NCBI RefSeq assembly: GCF_000427825.1
Contig: NZ_KE386593.1
Coordinates: 202-64,201, forward strand
Direction: 5' to 3'
DNA length: 64,000 bases
Origin: Thermocrispum municipale DSM 44069
GTDB lineage: Bacteria; Actinomycetota; Actinomycetes; Mycobacteriales; Pseudonocardiaceae
Shown: positions 26,025-35,334 of the stretch, piece by piece
Layout of the letters: each line of letters starts with the position of its first letter
How positions within the stretch are numbered: the stretch's first letter is position 1
Notes under the pieces: generated by a model
What the model was told of the DNA's origin: nothing
Seen by the model: the letters and a program-made list of their open reading frames with translations, nothing else
Database searches by the model: none
Translations under genes and position numbers: made by a program

Positions 26025-27362
26025 ATGCAGGCAGCCGACCAGACCCCGCAAGCCGCGCCCGCTGACGTCACGACCAAGACCGACGCGCCGACGTCGATCG
26101 ACCCGCGGGTGATCGGTGCCGGCCTCGTCGGGTCGATCGTCGAGTACTACGACTTCGGCATTTACGGCTATCTGGCCACGGTGCTCTCGGTCGTCTTCTT
26201 CGCCGAGGGCGCAAACCCCACGACGGCCCTGCTGGCCACGTTCGCGACGTTCGCCGCGGCCTTCGTGCTGCGGCCGCTCGGCGGGCTGATCTTCGGACAC
26301 CTCGGCGACCGTTTCGGGCGCTCGCGCATTCTGGCGGCCACCATCCTGTCGATGTGCGCCGCCACGGTGGCGATCGGTGTACTGCCGACCTACTCCGCCA
26401 TCGGCGTCGGCGCGGCGTTCCTGCTGGTGGCCGCGCGGTGCGTGCAAGGAATCGCGTCCGGCGGTGAGGTCGGCGGCGCGGCCGCGTACGTCGCCGAGAA
26501 GTCGCCGCCCCGCCACCGCGGGTTCCTGTGCTCCACGGTGCAATTCGGCGCGTTGAGCGGTGCGCTGCTGGCGTCGGTCACGGTGTCGATCCTCAACTCG
26601 GTGCTCACCGAGGAGCAGCTGGCCGACTGGGGCTGGCGCGTGCCGTTCCTGCTGAGCCTGCCGTTGGGGCTGGTCGGCCTGTGGATCCGGTTCCGGCTGG
26701 AGGACTCGGTGACCAAGGACGAGCTGGCCACCGGCGAAGGCCTGGCGTCCGCCCCGGCCGCCGAGCTCATCCGCGAGCACCTGCCCGGCCTGCTGCGCAC
26801 GCTGGGCCTGTCGACGCTGCTGTTCGCCGGCTACTACGTGGTGTACGTCTACGCCTCGACACATCTGCAGCGGACCGCGGGCTTCAGCCCGAACGCGGCG
26901 TTCTGGTCGACCACCACGACGCTGGTCGTCTCGTGCCTGACCATGCCGCTGTTCGGCCACCTGTCCGACCGGTGGGGCCGCAAGCCGATGCTGTTCGTCG
27001 CGTCGGTGGCGTTCGGGGTCTTGGCGATTCCGTGCTTCGCGCTGATGAGCGCGCCGTCGCTGCCCCTGGCGGTCGTCGCCCAGGTCGTGCTCGGTCTGTC
27101 GGAAGCCGCGCTGATGGGCATCGTGTTCGCCGCGTTCGCCGAGATGTTCCCGTCCCGCGTCCGTTACACCGGCATCGCGCTCGGCTTCAACTTGGCCAGC
27201 ATGGCCGTCGGCGGCACCGCGCCGCTGATCAGCCTGTGGCTGTTGGACGTGACCGGCAGCTCGCTGGCACCGGCGTGGTTCTTGATCGGCACGGCTGTCA
27301 TCACCGCCGCGACCTCGCTGACCGTCACCGAAACCCGGGGTACCGCACTGCGCGCCGTCTGA
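26025..27362 (+). CDS. MFS transporter, metabolite:H+ symporter (MHS) family
   Basis: 445 residues with about 12 membrane segments. GSIVEYYDFGIYGYLA in segment 1 and GHLGDRFGRSRIL between segments 2 and 3 are hallmarks of MHS symporters (citrate, tricarballylate, alpha-ketoglutarate, shikimate). I start at the ATG at 26025, which has GGAGGT seven bases upstream; an in-frame GTG lies at 25968. It heads the operon divergent from the GntR, with a palindromic site in its promoter. Likely imports the acid or amide consumed by the cluster. Confidence 0.88.
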   Translation: MQAADQTPQAAPADVTTKTDAPTSIDPRVIGAGLVGSIVEYYDFGIYGYLATVLSVVFFAEGANPTTALLATFATFAAAFVLRPLGGLIFGHLGDRFGRSRILAATILSMCAATVAIGVLPTYSAIGVGAAFLLVAARCVQGIASGGEVGGAAAYVAEKSPPRHRGFLCSTVQFGALSGALLASVTVSILNSVLTEEQLADWGWRVPFLLSLPLGLVGLWIRFRLEDSVTKDELATGEGLASAPAAELIREHLPGLLRTLGLSTLLFAGYYVVYVYASTHLQRTAGFSPNAAFWSTTTTLVVSCLTMPLFGHLSDRWGRKPMLFVASVAFGVLAIPCFALMSAPSLPLAVVAQVVLGLSEAALMGIVFAAFAEMFPSRVRYTGIALGFNLASMAVGGTAPLISLWLLDVTGSSLAPAWFLIGTAVITAATSLTVTETRGTALRAV

Positions 27363-27423
27363 CTCACCAGAGCCGAGCACCGCGCTGCGGACCGTGGAAA
27401 CTCATCGCGAAGAAGGGAAGTTT

Positions 27424-28779
27424 GTGCAGGACATCGACGTAGACGTGGTCGTCGTCGGCGCAGGCGGGGCCGGTCTGGTTGCGGCCCTCGCGGCGACCGA
27501 CGCGGGCGCGAGCGCTGTCGTACTGGAGAAGGAAGAACGGCCCGGTGGCAACACCGCCGCCTCCACGGGGTCGGTTCCCGGAGCCGGCAGCCGTTGGCAG
27601 GCGGAGGCCGGAATCGAGGACTCGCCCGAACGCCTGGCCGCCGACCTGCTGCGGCAGTCCGGCCCGCACGACGCCGAGGACCTGGTCACCACGTTGGCCA
27701 CGGTGAGCGCGCCGCTGGTGGAGTGGCTGGTCGACAAGCACTCGGTGGACCTGCGGCTGATCACCGACTACAAGCACGTCGGGCACAGCGTCCCGCGGCT
27801 GCACGCCCCGCCGTCCCGCAAAGGCCATGCCCTGGTTGCGGACCTGCTGCGCGCGGCGAAAGCCGCCGATGTCGAGGTCCTGACCCACTCGCCGGTCGAC
27901 CGGCTCGTCGTCGAGGACGGCCAAGTGCGAGGTGTCGTCGTGTCCGGTGACCGTTCCGGCACCTACACGCTGCGCAGCCGCGCGGTCGTGCTCGCCGCGA
28001 ACGGCTTCGGCGCCAACCGCGAGATGCTCCGGCAGTTCGCGCCGCAGGCGGTCGGGCTGGAGTACCTCGGTGCACACGGCAGCACCGGCGAGGCCGTGCG
28101 GTGGCTGCTCGACCTGGGCGCGTCGATGGCGAATGCGGAAGCCTTCCAGGGCTACGCGGCCGTGGCCAGCCCGCACGGCTCGATCACCTCGTGGACCACG
28201 GTCGAACACGGCGGGATCCTCATCGACGGACGCGGCAGGCGCATCGGTGACGAGTCCGTCGGCTACTCGGGTTTCGCCCCCGCCGTGTCCGGAGCCGAGC
28301 CGCCGGTGCACGTCATCTTCGACACCGGCATTCGTGACTCGGTCGCCGCGCACGAAGAAGAGTTCGCCGACCTCCTCGCCGCCGGGGGCGTCAAGGAGGC
28401 GGCCGACGTGGCGGAGTTGGCGCAGGTCACCGGGGCGGACGCGGACGAGCTCGCGCGGACGCTGGACGCCGCCCGCGCGGCCGCTGCCGGAGAAGCGAGC
28501 GATGTCTTCGGCCGCACCGAGTGGGGCCGCGGGCCGCTGAAGCCGCCGTACGCGGCAGTGCGCGCGATTCCGGCGCTGTTCCACACCCAGGGCGGCGTTC
28601 GGGTCGACGAACACGCCAGAGTTCTCGGCCAGTCCGGGCCGATTCCCGGCGTTTATGCCACGGGCGGTGTCGCCGCCGGAATCAGTGGGCGTGCCGGTGG
28701 CGCGGGCTACTCGTCCGGCAACGGCCTGCTCAGCGCGCTCGGACTCGGCTTGCTCGCCGGCCGCCACGCCGCGGGCTGA
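27424..28779 (+). CDS. FAD-dependent dehydrogenase, fumarate reductase/tricarballylate dehydrogenase-like
   Basis: 451 residues. N-terminal dinucleotide fold VVVVGAGGAGLVAALAA with LEKEERPGGNTAAS, and the C-terminal FAD segment GVYATGGVAAGISGRAGGAGYSSGNGL, as in the succinate dehydrogenase/fumarate reductase flavoprotein family (FAD-binding-2). No heme or Fe-S motif. Its neighbour is an MHS transporter, as in the tcuABC tricarballylate operon, but TcuB is absent. GTG at 27424 is chosen over the GTG at 27394 because GAAGGGAAG precedes it. Substrate inferred as a di- or tricarboxylate or an unsaturated acid. Confidence 0.8.
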   Translation: MQDIDVDVVVVGAGGAGLVAALAATDAGASAVVLEKEERPGGNTAASTGSVPGAGSRWQAEAGIEDSPERLAADLLRQSGPHDAEDLVTTLATVSAPLVEWLVDKHSVDLRLITDYKHVGHSVPRLHAPPSRKGHALVADLLRAAKAADVEVLTHSPVDRLVVEDGQVRGVVVSGDRSGTYTLRSRAVVLAANGFGANREMLRQFAPQAVGLEYLGAHGSTGEAVRWLLDLGASMANAEAFQGYAAVASPHGSITSWTTVEHGGILIDGRGRRIGDESVGYSGFAPAVSGAEPPVHVIFDTGIRDSVAAHEEEFADLLAAGGVKEAADVAELAQVTGADADELARTLDAARAAAAGEASDVFGRTEWGRGPLKPPYAAVRAIPALFHTQGGVRVDEHARVLGQSGPIPGVYATGGVAAGISGRAGGAGYSSGNGLLSALGLGLLAGRHAAG

Positions 28780-28785
28780 TCTCCC

Positions 28786-28915
28786 TGGTCCTGATCCGCG
28801 GAGCTCTTCTCGCCCTGATCCGCTGATCGCCCTGGCCTTGATCGGCTGATCTCGCCCCGATCCACGACCATCCCTCGCCCCGATCCATCGACCATCCCTC
28901 GCCCCGATCTCCACC
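28786..28915. repeat. Degenerate short tandem repeats between operon genes
   Basis: The 155-bp gap before the second MHS gene is built from variations of CTGATC(C/T)...CCCTG and, near the end, two copies of CGACCATCCCTCGCCCCGATC (28865-28908). The repeats look like local slippage products. They may act as a spacer or weak attenuator; no hairpin with a T-run is seen. Confidence 0.5.
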
Positions 28916-28934
28916 GACTGACGAGGAGCCTGTT

Positions 28935-30257
28935 GTGTCCACCCCCACCGGGCCGGCGCAGCCCCAGTCCAAGCGGGCCGCGATCGGCAGTTTCGTCGGC
29001 ACCACGCTCGAGTGGTACGACTTCTTCATCTACGCAACGGCCGCGTCGTTGGTGTTCGACGAGGTCTTCTTCCCGACGCAGGAAGGCGTGCTGGGCAAGC
29101 TTGCCGCCTTCGCCACCTTCGCGGTCGGGTTCATCGCCCGCCCGCTGGGCAGCATCCTGTTCGGGCACTTCGGCGACAAGATCAGCAGGCGGAACGTCCT
29201 CGTCGCCACGTTGCTCATCATGGGCGGCGCGACCGTCCTCATCGGCCTCATCCCGGCCTACTCGGCGATCGGTGTCTGGGCTCCGGTGCTGCTGACGCTG
29301 TGCCGGATCGCGCAGGGCATCGCGCTCGGCGGCGAGTGGGGTGGCGCCGCGCTGCTGTCGGTGGAGAACGCGCCGGCCCGCCGCAAGGGACTGTTCGGTT
29401 CGTCCACGCAGATCGGCTCCCCCGCCGGGCTGCTGCTGGCCAGCCTTGTCGTCAGTGTGTCGTCGTGGGTCAGCGGGGACGCCTTCGGCGACTGGGGTTG
29501 GCGGATCCCGTTCCTGGCCAGCGTGGTGATCGTCCTGGTCGGCCTGTACATCCGCCGCGGGCTGGCCGAGTCGCGGGACTTCGTCACCACGAAGGCGAAG
29601 GACGACGTCACGAAGGTCCCGGTCGCGGAGGTGCTGCGCACGGATTGGCGGTCGGTCCTGATCGGGGCGGGCCTGGCGGCGGCCAACAATGCGCTCTACT
29701 ACGTCATCGCGACCTACACCCTGGCGTACGTCACCGACTCGCTGAAGGTGCCGGAGTCGCAGACGCTGAACCACCTGACCATCGTCTCGGTGTGCTATCT
29801 GATCTCCATCCCGGTGTTCGGGTGGCTCTCCGACCGGGTGGGGCTGCGCCGTCAGGTGACGCTGGCGGCCCTGGCCGCCGCTGCCTTCACGTTCCCGTAC
29901 TTCGCGATGATCGAGACGGGTGACTCGTGGATCATCCTGCTCGGCATGATTCTCGGGCTGGCGGTCATCCAGTCCGCCGCCTACGCGCCGCAGCCGGCGA
30001 TCTACTGCGAGCTGTTCCCGACCAAGATCCGCTACACCGGCGCGTCGCTGGCGTACGCGCTGCCGACCACGCTCGTCGGCGGGACCACGCCGTTCATCGC
30101 GACCTGGTTGTACAGCGAAACCGACAGCAACACCGCCATGGCCTGGTACATCGTCGGGCTCTGCCTGGTTGCGGCCGGATGTGCGTGGCTGGCGCACCGC
30201 CGGCACGTGCGGGTCACGCAAGCGGCCGCCGAGCCGGCGGGAGGCGTGCATGTCTGA
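28935..30257 (+). CDS. MFS transporter, MHS family (second in the operon)
   Basis: 440 residues, about 12 membrane segments, with GTTLEWYDFFIYATA and GHFGDKISRRNVL typical of MHS symporters. It differs clearly from the transporter at 26025, so the operon encodes two importers, perhaps for substrate and intermediate or for alternative substrates. GTG start after GACGAGGAG. It overlaps the next gene by eight bases. Confidence 0.87.
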   Translation: MSTPTGPAQPQSKRAAIGSFVGTTLEWYDFFIYATAASLVFDEVFFPTQEGVLGKLAAFATFAVGFIARPLGSILFGHFGDKISRRNVLVATLLIMGGATVLIGLIPAYSAIGVWAPVLLTLCRIAQGIALGGEWGGAALLSVENAPARRKGLFGSSTQIGSPAGLLLASLVVSVSSWVSGDAFGDWGWRIPFLASVVIVLVGLYIRRGLAESRDFVTTKAKDDVTKVPVAEVLRTDWRSVLIGAGLAAANNALYYVIATYTLAYVTDSLKVPESQTLNHLTIVSVCYLISIPVFGWLSDRVGLRRQVTLAALAAAAFTFPYFAMIETGDSWIILLGMILGLAVIQSAAYAPQPAIYCELFPTKIRYTGASLAYALPTTLVGGTTPFIATWLYSETDSNTAMAWYIVGLCLVAAGCAWLAHRRHVRVTQAAAEPAGGVHV

Positions 30258-31605
30258 GGCCACGGAGCTGCTGGACTGGGCGGCGGACCACGCGCGCCGC
30301 GGAGTCGCCACGATTCCCGAACCCGTGCTGCGCAAGGCGATGCTCATCGTCTGCGACGACCTGGCCGCGATGATCGCGGCGCACACCGAGGACGAGGTGC
30401 GGCGGGTTTCCGCGCAGGCCGTCGACGGTGACGAGTCGACCGTGGTCGGCGTCCCTGGTCGGCGAACTGATCGCGGTCGGGCTTCGGTGGCGAATGCGGT
30501 GGCCGCGAACTGGACGGAGCTTGACGGCGGCTACCGCCCGGCAACCTGCCACGGCTCGCTGTACACGCTGCCGACCGCGCTCGCCGAGGTGGAAGCGACG
30601 AACGGCAGCGTGGGTGACCTGCTCATCGCGCTCGTGACCGGGTACGAGGTCGTCACCCGGGTCGCCCGCGCGTATCGGCCGCCGCTTCCGTTGTCGCGTC
30701 ATCCTCATGCGTCGTTGTCGCCGATCGGGGCCGCCGCTGCGGTGGGCGCCGCTCGTCGTCTCCCAGCGGACGCGTTTGCCCGAACCGTGCTTGGTGCGGC
30801 CTCGATGTCGATGACCGGGCCGTTCGTCAATGCGACCCAAGGTGCCACCGTGCGCAACGCGTGGGCGGCGGCCGCTTCCCAGCTCGGATTCCTCGCCGCG
30901 GACATGGCTGACGCCGGGCTGACCGGCAGTCCTACGGCGTTCCGCGAAGTTTTCGCCGACGTCGGTGGCGCGGCGGCGCGAGAGGAAGAGCTCACGCAGG
31001 GCTTGGGTGAGCGCTACGGTGTGCAGGACGCCTATCACAAGCCGTACGCGTGCTGTCAGTATCTGCATTCGAGCGTGGAAGCTGCCGGTCAGCTGGCGAA
31101 GCGGGTACCGGTCGACAAGATCGTCGAGATCGCTGTCCGCGCGCACCCGCTTGCTGCGGCGCTCGGCAACAAGAGCCCCGAAACGAGCCTTGCCGCGCGT
31201 TTCTCGCTGCCCCATGCCGTGGCCGCCGTGCTCTTGGCCGGCGAACCCGATATGAAGGCGTTCGCCCGGGAGTCACTGCACGAGGCAACAGTCGTCCAGC
31301 TGCGGGATCGCGTGCGGATCGAGGAGTGGACCGACGTACCCGAGCCGCCGCACGACCGGCCGTCCAGTGTGCGGGTGACCCTGGCGGATGGCAGCGTCCA
31401 CGAGGAAACCGTGATGTCTGCGCTCGGCGGACCGGACCGGCCGATGTCGCGCGAGCAGCTCCTCGACAAGTTCCGAACGCTGACGGCCGAGCTCAGACCC
31501 GGCTTCGCTGCACAGGCTGAGGCGCTGACCGACCCTGACCGGCCGCTGGACCTCGACGTCCCGCTCCGCGTGGTGCTGGATCGACTTCTCGGGGAGGTGT
31601 CCTGA
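30250..31605 (+). CDS. MmgE/PrpD family protein (1 of 2)
   Basis: 451 residues of the MmgE/PrpD fold, which includes 2-methylcitrate dehydratase, cis-aconitate decarboxylase and iminodisuccinate epimerase. Seen: helical N-terminal domain with LDGGYRPATCHGS (usual form DxxDDxxxxxxxH) and the C-terminal domain with YKPYACC-like HKPYACCQYLHSS. The conserved Cys-Cys pair fits. Starts at the ATG at 30250 inside the end of the transporter. It overlaps its paralogue by one base, so the two are made together and may form a heteromer. Confidence 0.82.
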   Translation: MSEATELLDWAADHARRGVATIPEPVLRKAMLIVCDDLAAMIAAHTEDEVRRVSAQAVDGDESTVVGVPGRRTDRGRASVANAVAANWTELDGGYRPATCHGSLYTLPTALAEVEATNGSVGDLLIALVTGYEVVTRVARAYRPPLPLSRHPHASLSPIGAAAAVGAARRLPADAFARTVLGAASMSMTGPFVNATQGATVRNAWAAAASQLGFLAADMADAGLTGSPTAFREVFADVGGAAAREEELTQGLGERYGVQDAYHKPYACCQYLHSSVEAAGQLAKRVPVDKIVEIAVRAHPLAAALGNKSPETSLAARFSLPHAVAAVLLAGEPDMKAFARESLHEATVVQLRDRVRIEEWTDVPEPPHDRPSSVRVTLADGSVHEETVMSALGGPDRPMSREQLLDKFRTLTAELRPGFAAQAEALTDPDRPLDLDVPLRVVLDRLLGEVS

Positions 31606-32960
31606 TGTCCGTCGTCGACGTTCTGATCGACAAGGTCGCCGATCTTCCGGAGCTTCCGCCGGACATCGAAGCGTCCGCGCGGCTGCATTTCCTCGACGCC
31701 GTCGGAGTGGGGCTGGCAGCCACTCGTCGCGGGCCCGTACGTGAGCTTCCCTCCACCGTCGCCACGACCGGGCCCTGCACCGTTCTGGGCGCCGACACGA
31801 CCACCTCGCCCGCCGAAGCGGCCCTGGTCAACGGCACACTCATCCACTCGCTGGAGTACGACGACACCCACACCGGCTCCGTGATGCACGGCAGCAGCGT
31901 GCTCGCGCCTGCGGTGCTTGCCGCGGCCGAGGACACCGGCGCGGACGGCCGGCAGGTCATCAAGGCTTTCGCCGTGGGGTGGGAGGTGCTCGTCCGCCTC
32001 GGCCTGGCCAGCCCGAGCGGGTTCCAGCGCGTGGGATTCCAAGGCACGTCGGTCGCCGGGCCGCTCGCCGGCGCCCTGGCCGTCGGCCTGATCAACGGTC
32101 TCGACCGCGAACGGCTCGCTGACGCGATCGGCCTCGCGGCCAGCTTCGCTGCGGGCAACTTCACGTTCCTGGCCAGCGGCGCGACCAGCAAAGCCGCCCA
32201 GGCCGGCATCGCAGCGCAGGCCGCCGTGTCCGCGGTTCGCCTGGTCGGTGGCGGTGTGACCGGAGCCCGGACGGTCTTCGAGGGCGAGCGCGGATTCTTC
32301 GGGCTCTACGCGCGAGACGCCGCGGCTGCCGAGCGCTTCCAGTCGTCGCTGGAGGATCTCGGAACGCGCTGGTACTTGGCGGAAGCGGCGTTCAAGGGTT
32401 TGCCGTGCTGCCACTTCCTGCACCCGTTCGTCGAGGCCGTCGCCGAGCTGAACCTCGGACCCGGTGGTCACGAGCGCCTGCAGCGACTGACGTGCCACGT
32501 GCCCACCGGGCAGGAGCACGTCATCGCGGTTCGTTGGGAGCGCAAGCAGTCACCCGAACGTGCTGACGAAGCACGGTGGAGCCTGCCGTACGTCGTGGCC
32601 CTGCAAGCCGTGCGCGGTCAGGTTGACCTTGATGACTTCGTCGGCGAGCCGGACCCGGAAGTCGTGCGGTTCGCACAGCGCGTGACCTGGGAGCCCTGGC
32701 CGGATTCGGGCTATCCCGCACGGTTCCCCGCGAAGCTCGAAGCGGCATGGGACGACGGCAGCCGCCAACTCGTCCGGATCCCCGACGTCGACGGCAACGG
32801 CTCCCGCCCGTGGGATGCCACTCGCGTCATCGCGAAGTTCCGCGACAACTGCGCCGCAGCGGGGGTCGATCCGGCGAGCATGGATTCGGTAACGGAGGCC
32901 ATCGTCAACGCCGCCCAGCCCGACCTCGCCGCGGTACGGCGACTCGCTGGGCGGGCGTAG
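31605..32960 (+). CDS. MmgE/PrpD family protein (2 of 2)
   Basis: 451 residues, same fold as the previous gene but clearly diverged. It has the canonical LEYDDTHTGSVMHGSS active-site loop (about 83-98) and FKGLPCCHFLHPF. The first paralogue lacks the DD pair in that loop, so this copy is the better candidate for catalysis. Dehydration, decarboxylation or epimerisation of a branched carboxylic acid are the family reactions. Last gene of the operon; a 216-bp gap with AT-rich palindromes follows. Confidence 0.83.
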   Translation: MSVVDVLIDKVADLPELPPDIEASARLHFLDAVGVGLAATRRGPVRELPSTVATTGPCTVLGADTTTSPAEAALVNGTLIHSLEYDDTHTGSVMHGSSVLAPAVLAAAEDTGADGRQVIKAFAVGWEVLVRLGLASPSGFQRVGFQGTSVAGPLAGALAVGLINGLDRERLADAIGLAASFAAGNFTFLASGATSKAAQAGIAAQAAVSAVRLVGGGVTGARTVFEGERGFFGLYARDAAAAERFQSSLEDLGTRWYLAEAAFKGLPCCHFLHPFVEAVAELNLGPGGHERLQRLTCHVPTGQEHVIAVRWERKQSPERADEARWSLPYVVALQAVRGQVDLDDFVGEPDPEVVRFAQRVTWEPWPDSGYPARFPAKLEAAWDDGSRQLVRIPDVDGNGSRPWDATRVIAKFRDNCAAAGVDPASMDSVTEAIVNAAQPDLAAVRRLAGRA

Positions 32961-33045
32961 CGGTTGGACGAGTACCGCGCGTGCCGCCTCGTGGCGAGCT
33001 ACCGCTGGGACGCGAAGGCGCCGGCTCGGCGACCGATCTCCCCAC

Positions 33046-33076
33046 CGACAAGTAAACAAGTCGTTTTGTCGACAAA
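33046..33076. promoter_or_regulatory. AT-rich palindromes upstream of the oligopeptidase
   Basis: TTTGTCGACAAA (33065-33076) is a perfect 12-bp palindrome; CGAC...GTCG arms (33046-33049, 33060-33063) enclose AAGTAAACAA just before it. The low-GC patch stands out from its surroundings and is a plausible operator or promoter element about 100 bp before the next gene. Confidence 0.45.
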
Positions 33077-33176
33077 GTGTGCGGCGTTGGATGGCTGGCT
33101 CGCCGTCCCGAGATCGACAAGCCCACCGTCCGGGCACGGGCCGACCCGCGTCGCTCAGTGCGGCTAACGTCGCGGT

Positions 33177-35156
33177 GTGGACGAACTGCTGTGGTTGGAA
33201 GAAGTCACCGGAGACGAAGCCCTGGCCTGGGTCCGAGCCCGCAACGACGAGACGGTCGCCGCCCTCACCAAGGATGACGAGTTCGCGCAGCTGCAGCGCG
33301 AAATCCGCGAAGTCTGGGATGCCGACGACCGGATCCCGTTCGTCACGCGGCGCGGCGACTACCTGTACAACTTCTGGCAGGACGCCGACCACCCGCGCGG
33401 CCTCTGGCGCCGCACGACCCTGGAGTCCTACCGCCAACCGCGGCCGGACTGGGAGGTCGTCCTCGACCTTGACGAGCTTGCCGCCGCGGAGGGCGAGAAC
33501 TGGGTCTGGCACGGGCCGACCGTGCTGCGCCCGGACTACGACCGCTGCCTGATCGAACTGTCCCGCGGCGGCGCCGACGCCACCGTGGTGCGCGAATTCG
33601 ACCTGCGCACGTTGACGTTCGTCCCGGACGGGTTCGAGCTCGGCGAGGCCAAGCACCGGCTGAGCTGGATCGACCGCGACCACATCTACGTCGGCACCGA
33701 CTTCGGCCCCGGCTCGCTGACCACCTCCGGCTACCCGCGCCAGGTCAGGCAATGGCGGCGCGGCACCCCGCTGTCCGAAGCCGAACTCGTCTTCGCAGGC
33801 AACGAGGACGACATGCAGGTCGCCGGCTACCACGACCCCACCAAGGGCTTCGAACGCGACTGGATCTCCCGGTCGATCGACTTCTTCAATTCCGAGAAGC
33901 TGCTCCGCACCGGCGACATGCTGCAACGCATCGACGTCCCGAACGACAGCGAGATCGACGTCCACCGCGAGTGGATGCTGGTGCAACCGCGCGGCGAGTG
34001 GCTGGGACATCCCGCGGGCTCGCTGCTGGCCATCCGTTTCGACGAGTTCCTCGACGGCAATCGCGACTTCACGGTCGTCTTCCGACCCGACGAGCACTCG
34101 TCGCTGCAGTACCACCAGTGGACCCGCGACTACCTGCTCCTGGTCACCCTGACCGACGTCAAGAGCCGCCTGCTCGTCGTGGAGCCGGGCAGCTGGCAGC
34201 AGCACGATCTGCCCGGCATCCCGGACATCGGCAGCGCCGACCTGGTCGACACCTCTCCGGACGACTCCAACGAGTACTTCCTGCAGACCTCCGGCTTCAC
34301 CCAACCGTCCACGCTCAGCCGAGGCGTCGTCGGCGACGAGAAGCCGCAAATCCTCAAGCGCAGCCCGGCCTGGTTCGACACCGACGGCCTCACGGTGGAG
34401 CAGCACTTCGCGACATCCGACGACGGCACCGAAGTCCCGTACTTCGTCATCGGCGGGCCCAGCCCTGGCCCGACGCTGCTCTACGCCTACGGCGGGTTCG
34501 AGATCTCCCTGACCCCGTCCTACAGCGGAACGGTCGGCCGGGCGTGGCTGGCGCGCGGCGGCCGCTACGTCGTGGCCAACATCCGCGGCGGCGGCGAGTA
34601 CGGACCGCGCTGGCATCAAGCCGCGCTCAAACACCACCGGCACCGCGCCTACCAGGACCTCGCCGCCGTGGCGCGCGACCTGGTCGACCGCGGGCTGTGC
34701 ACCCCGCAACAGCTCGGCATGGAGGGCGGCAGCAACGGCGGCCTGCTCGCCGGCGTCATGCTCACCCGCTACCCCGAGCTCTTCGGCGCGATCGTGTCGC
34801 ATGTGCCGCTGTGCGACATGCTGCGCTATCACAAGCTTCTCGCGGGGGCCTCGTGGATGGCCGAGTACGGCGACCCGGAAGACCCCGACGACGCCGCCTA
34901 CCTGCGCAGTTACTCGCCGCTGCACAACCTGCACCAGGACAGGCACTACCCGCCGACGCTGATCGTCACGTCAACCCGCGACGACCGCGTTCACCCGGCG
35001 CACGCGCGCAAACTGGCCGCGCGAATGCGCGAACTCGGCCACCAGGTGCACTACTACGAGAACATCGAAGGCGGACATGGCGCGGCCGCCGACAACGCGC
35101 AACGGGCGTTTCACTGGGCGTTGACCTTTACGTTCCTTTGGCGCCATTTGCGGTGA
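33177..35156 (+). CDS. Prolyl oligopeptidase family serine peptidase
   Basis: 659 residues, S9 family. An N-terminal beta-propeller is followed by the alpha/beta hydrolase domain with GGSNGG (nucleophile Ser about 520), STRDDRVHP (Asp) and GGHGAA (His). No signal peptide: a cytosolic peptidase for short proline-containing peptides is expected. The GTG start has no ribosome-binding site; a -10-like TAACGT (33165-33170) ends six bases before it, so the message is probably leaderless. Transcribed alone. Confidence 0.88.
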   Translation: MDELLWLEEVTGDEALAWVRARNDETVAALTKDDEFAQLQREIREVWDADDRIPFVTRRGDYLYNFWQDADHPRGLWRRTTLESYRQPRPDWEVVLDLDELAAAEGENWVWHGPTVLRPDYDRCLIELSRGGADATVVREFDLRTLTFVPDGFELGEAKHRLSWIDRDHIYVGTDFGPGSLTTSGYPRQVRQWRRGTPLSEAELVFAGNEDDMQVAGYHDPTKGFERDWISRSIDFFNSEKLLRTGDMLQRIDVPNDSEIDVHREWMLVQPRGEWLGHPAGSLLAIRFDEFLDGNRDFTVVFRPDEHSSLQYHQWTRDYLLLVTLTDVKSRLLVVEPGSWQQHDLPGIPDIGSADLVDTSPDDSNEYFLQTSGFTQPSTLSRGVVGDEKPQILKRSPAWFDTDGLTVEQHFATSDDGTEVPYFVIGGPSPGPTLLYAYGGFEISLTPSYSGTVGRAWLARGGRYVVANIRGGGEYGPRWHQAALKHHRHRAYQDLAAVARDLVDRGLCTPQQLGMEGGSNGGLLAGVMLTRYPELFGAIVSHVPLCDMLRYHKLLAGASWMAEYGDPEDPDDAAYLRSYSPLHNLHQDRHYPPTLIVTSTRDDRVHPAHARKLAARMRELGHQVHYYENIEGGHGAAADNAQRAFHWALTFTFLWRHLR

Positions 35157-35334
35157 TTCACGCCTCGCCGGCGCATGAAAGGCAGGCCAGGGGGTAGCCC
35201 AAACGTATGCCAGCGTCAGCCCCATCGACAGTCGCCGTCGGAGAAGGAACGTTTCGCACCATGGTGCGGGACATCCCCGGCTTCTCCGCCACCCGGTCTG
35301 GAACCGGCGCGAACCGATCGGTGACGGGCAAGGC

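Noticed and set aside
32550-34946. 798-residue minus-strand ORF
   Set aside because: Antisense shadow of the oligopeptidase and MmgE/PrpD genes, Arg/Val/Gln-rich with no motifs.
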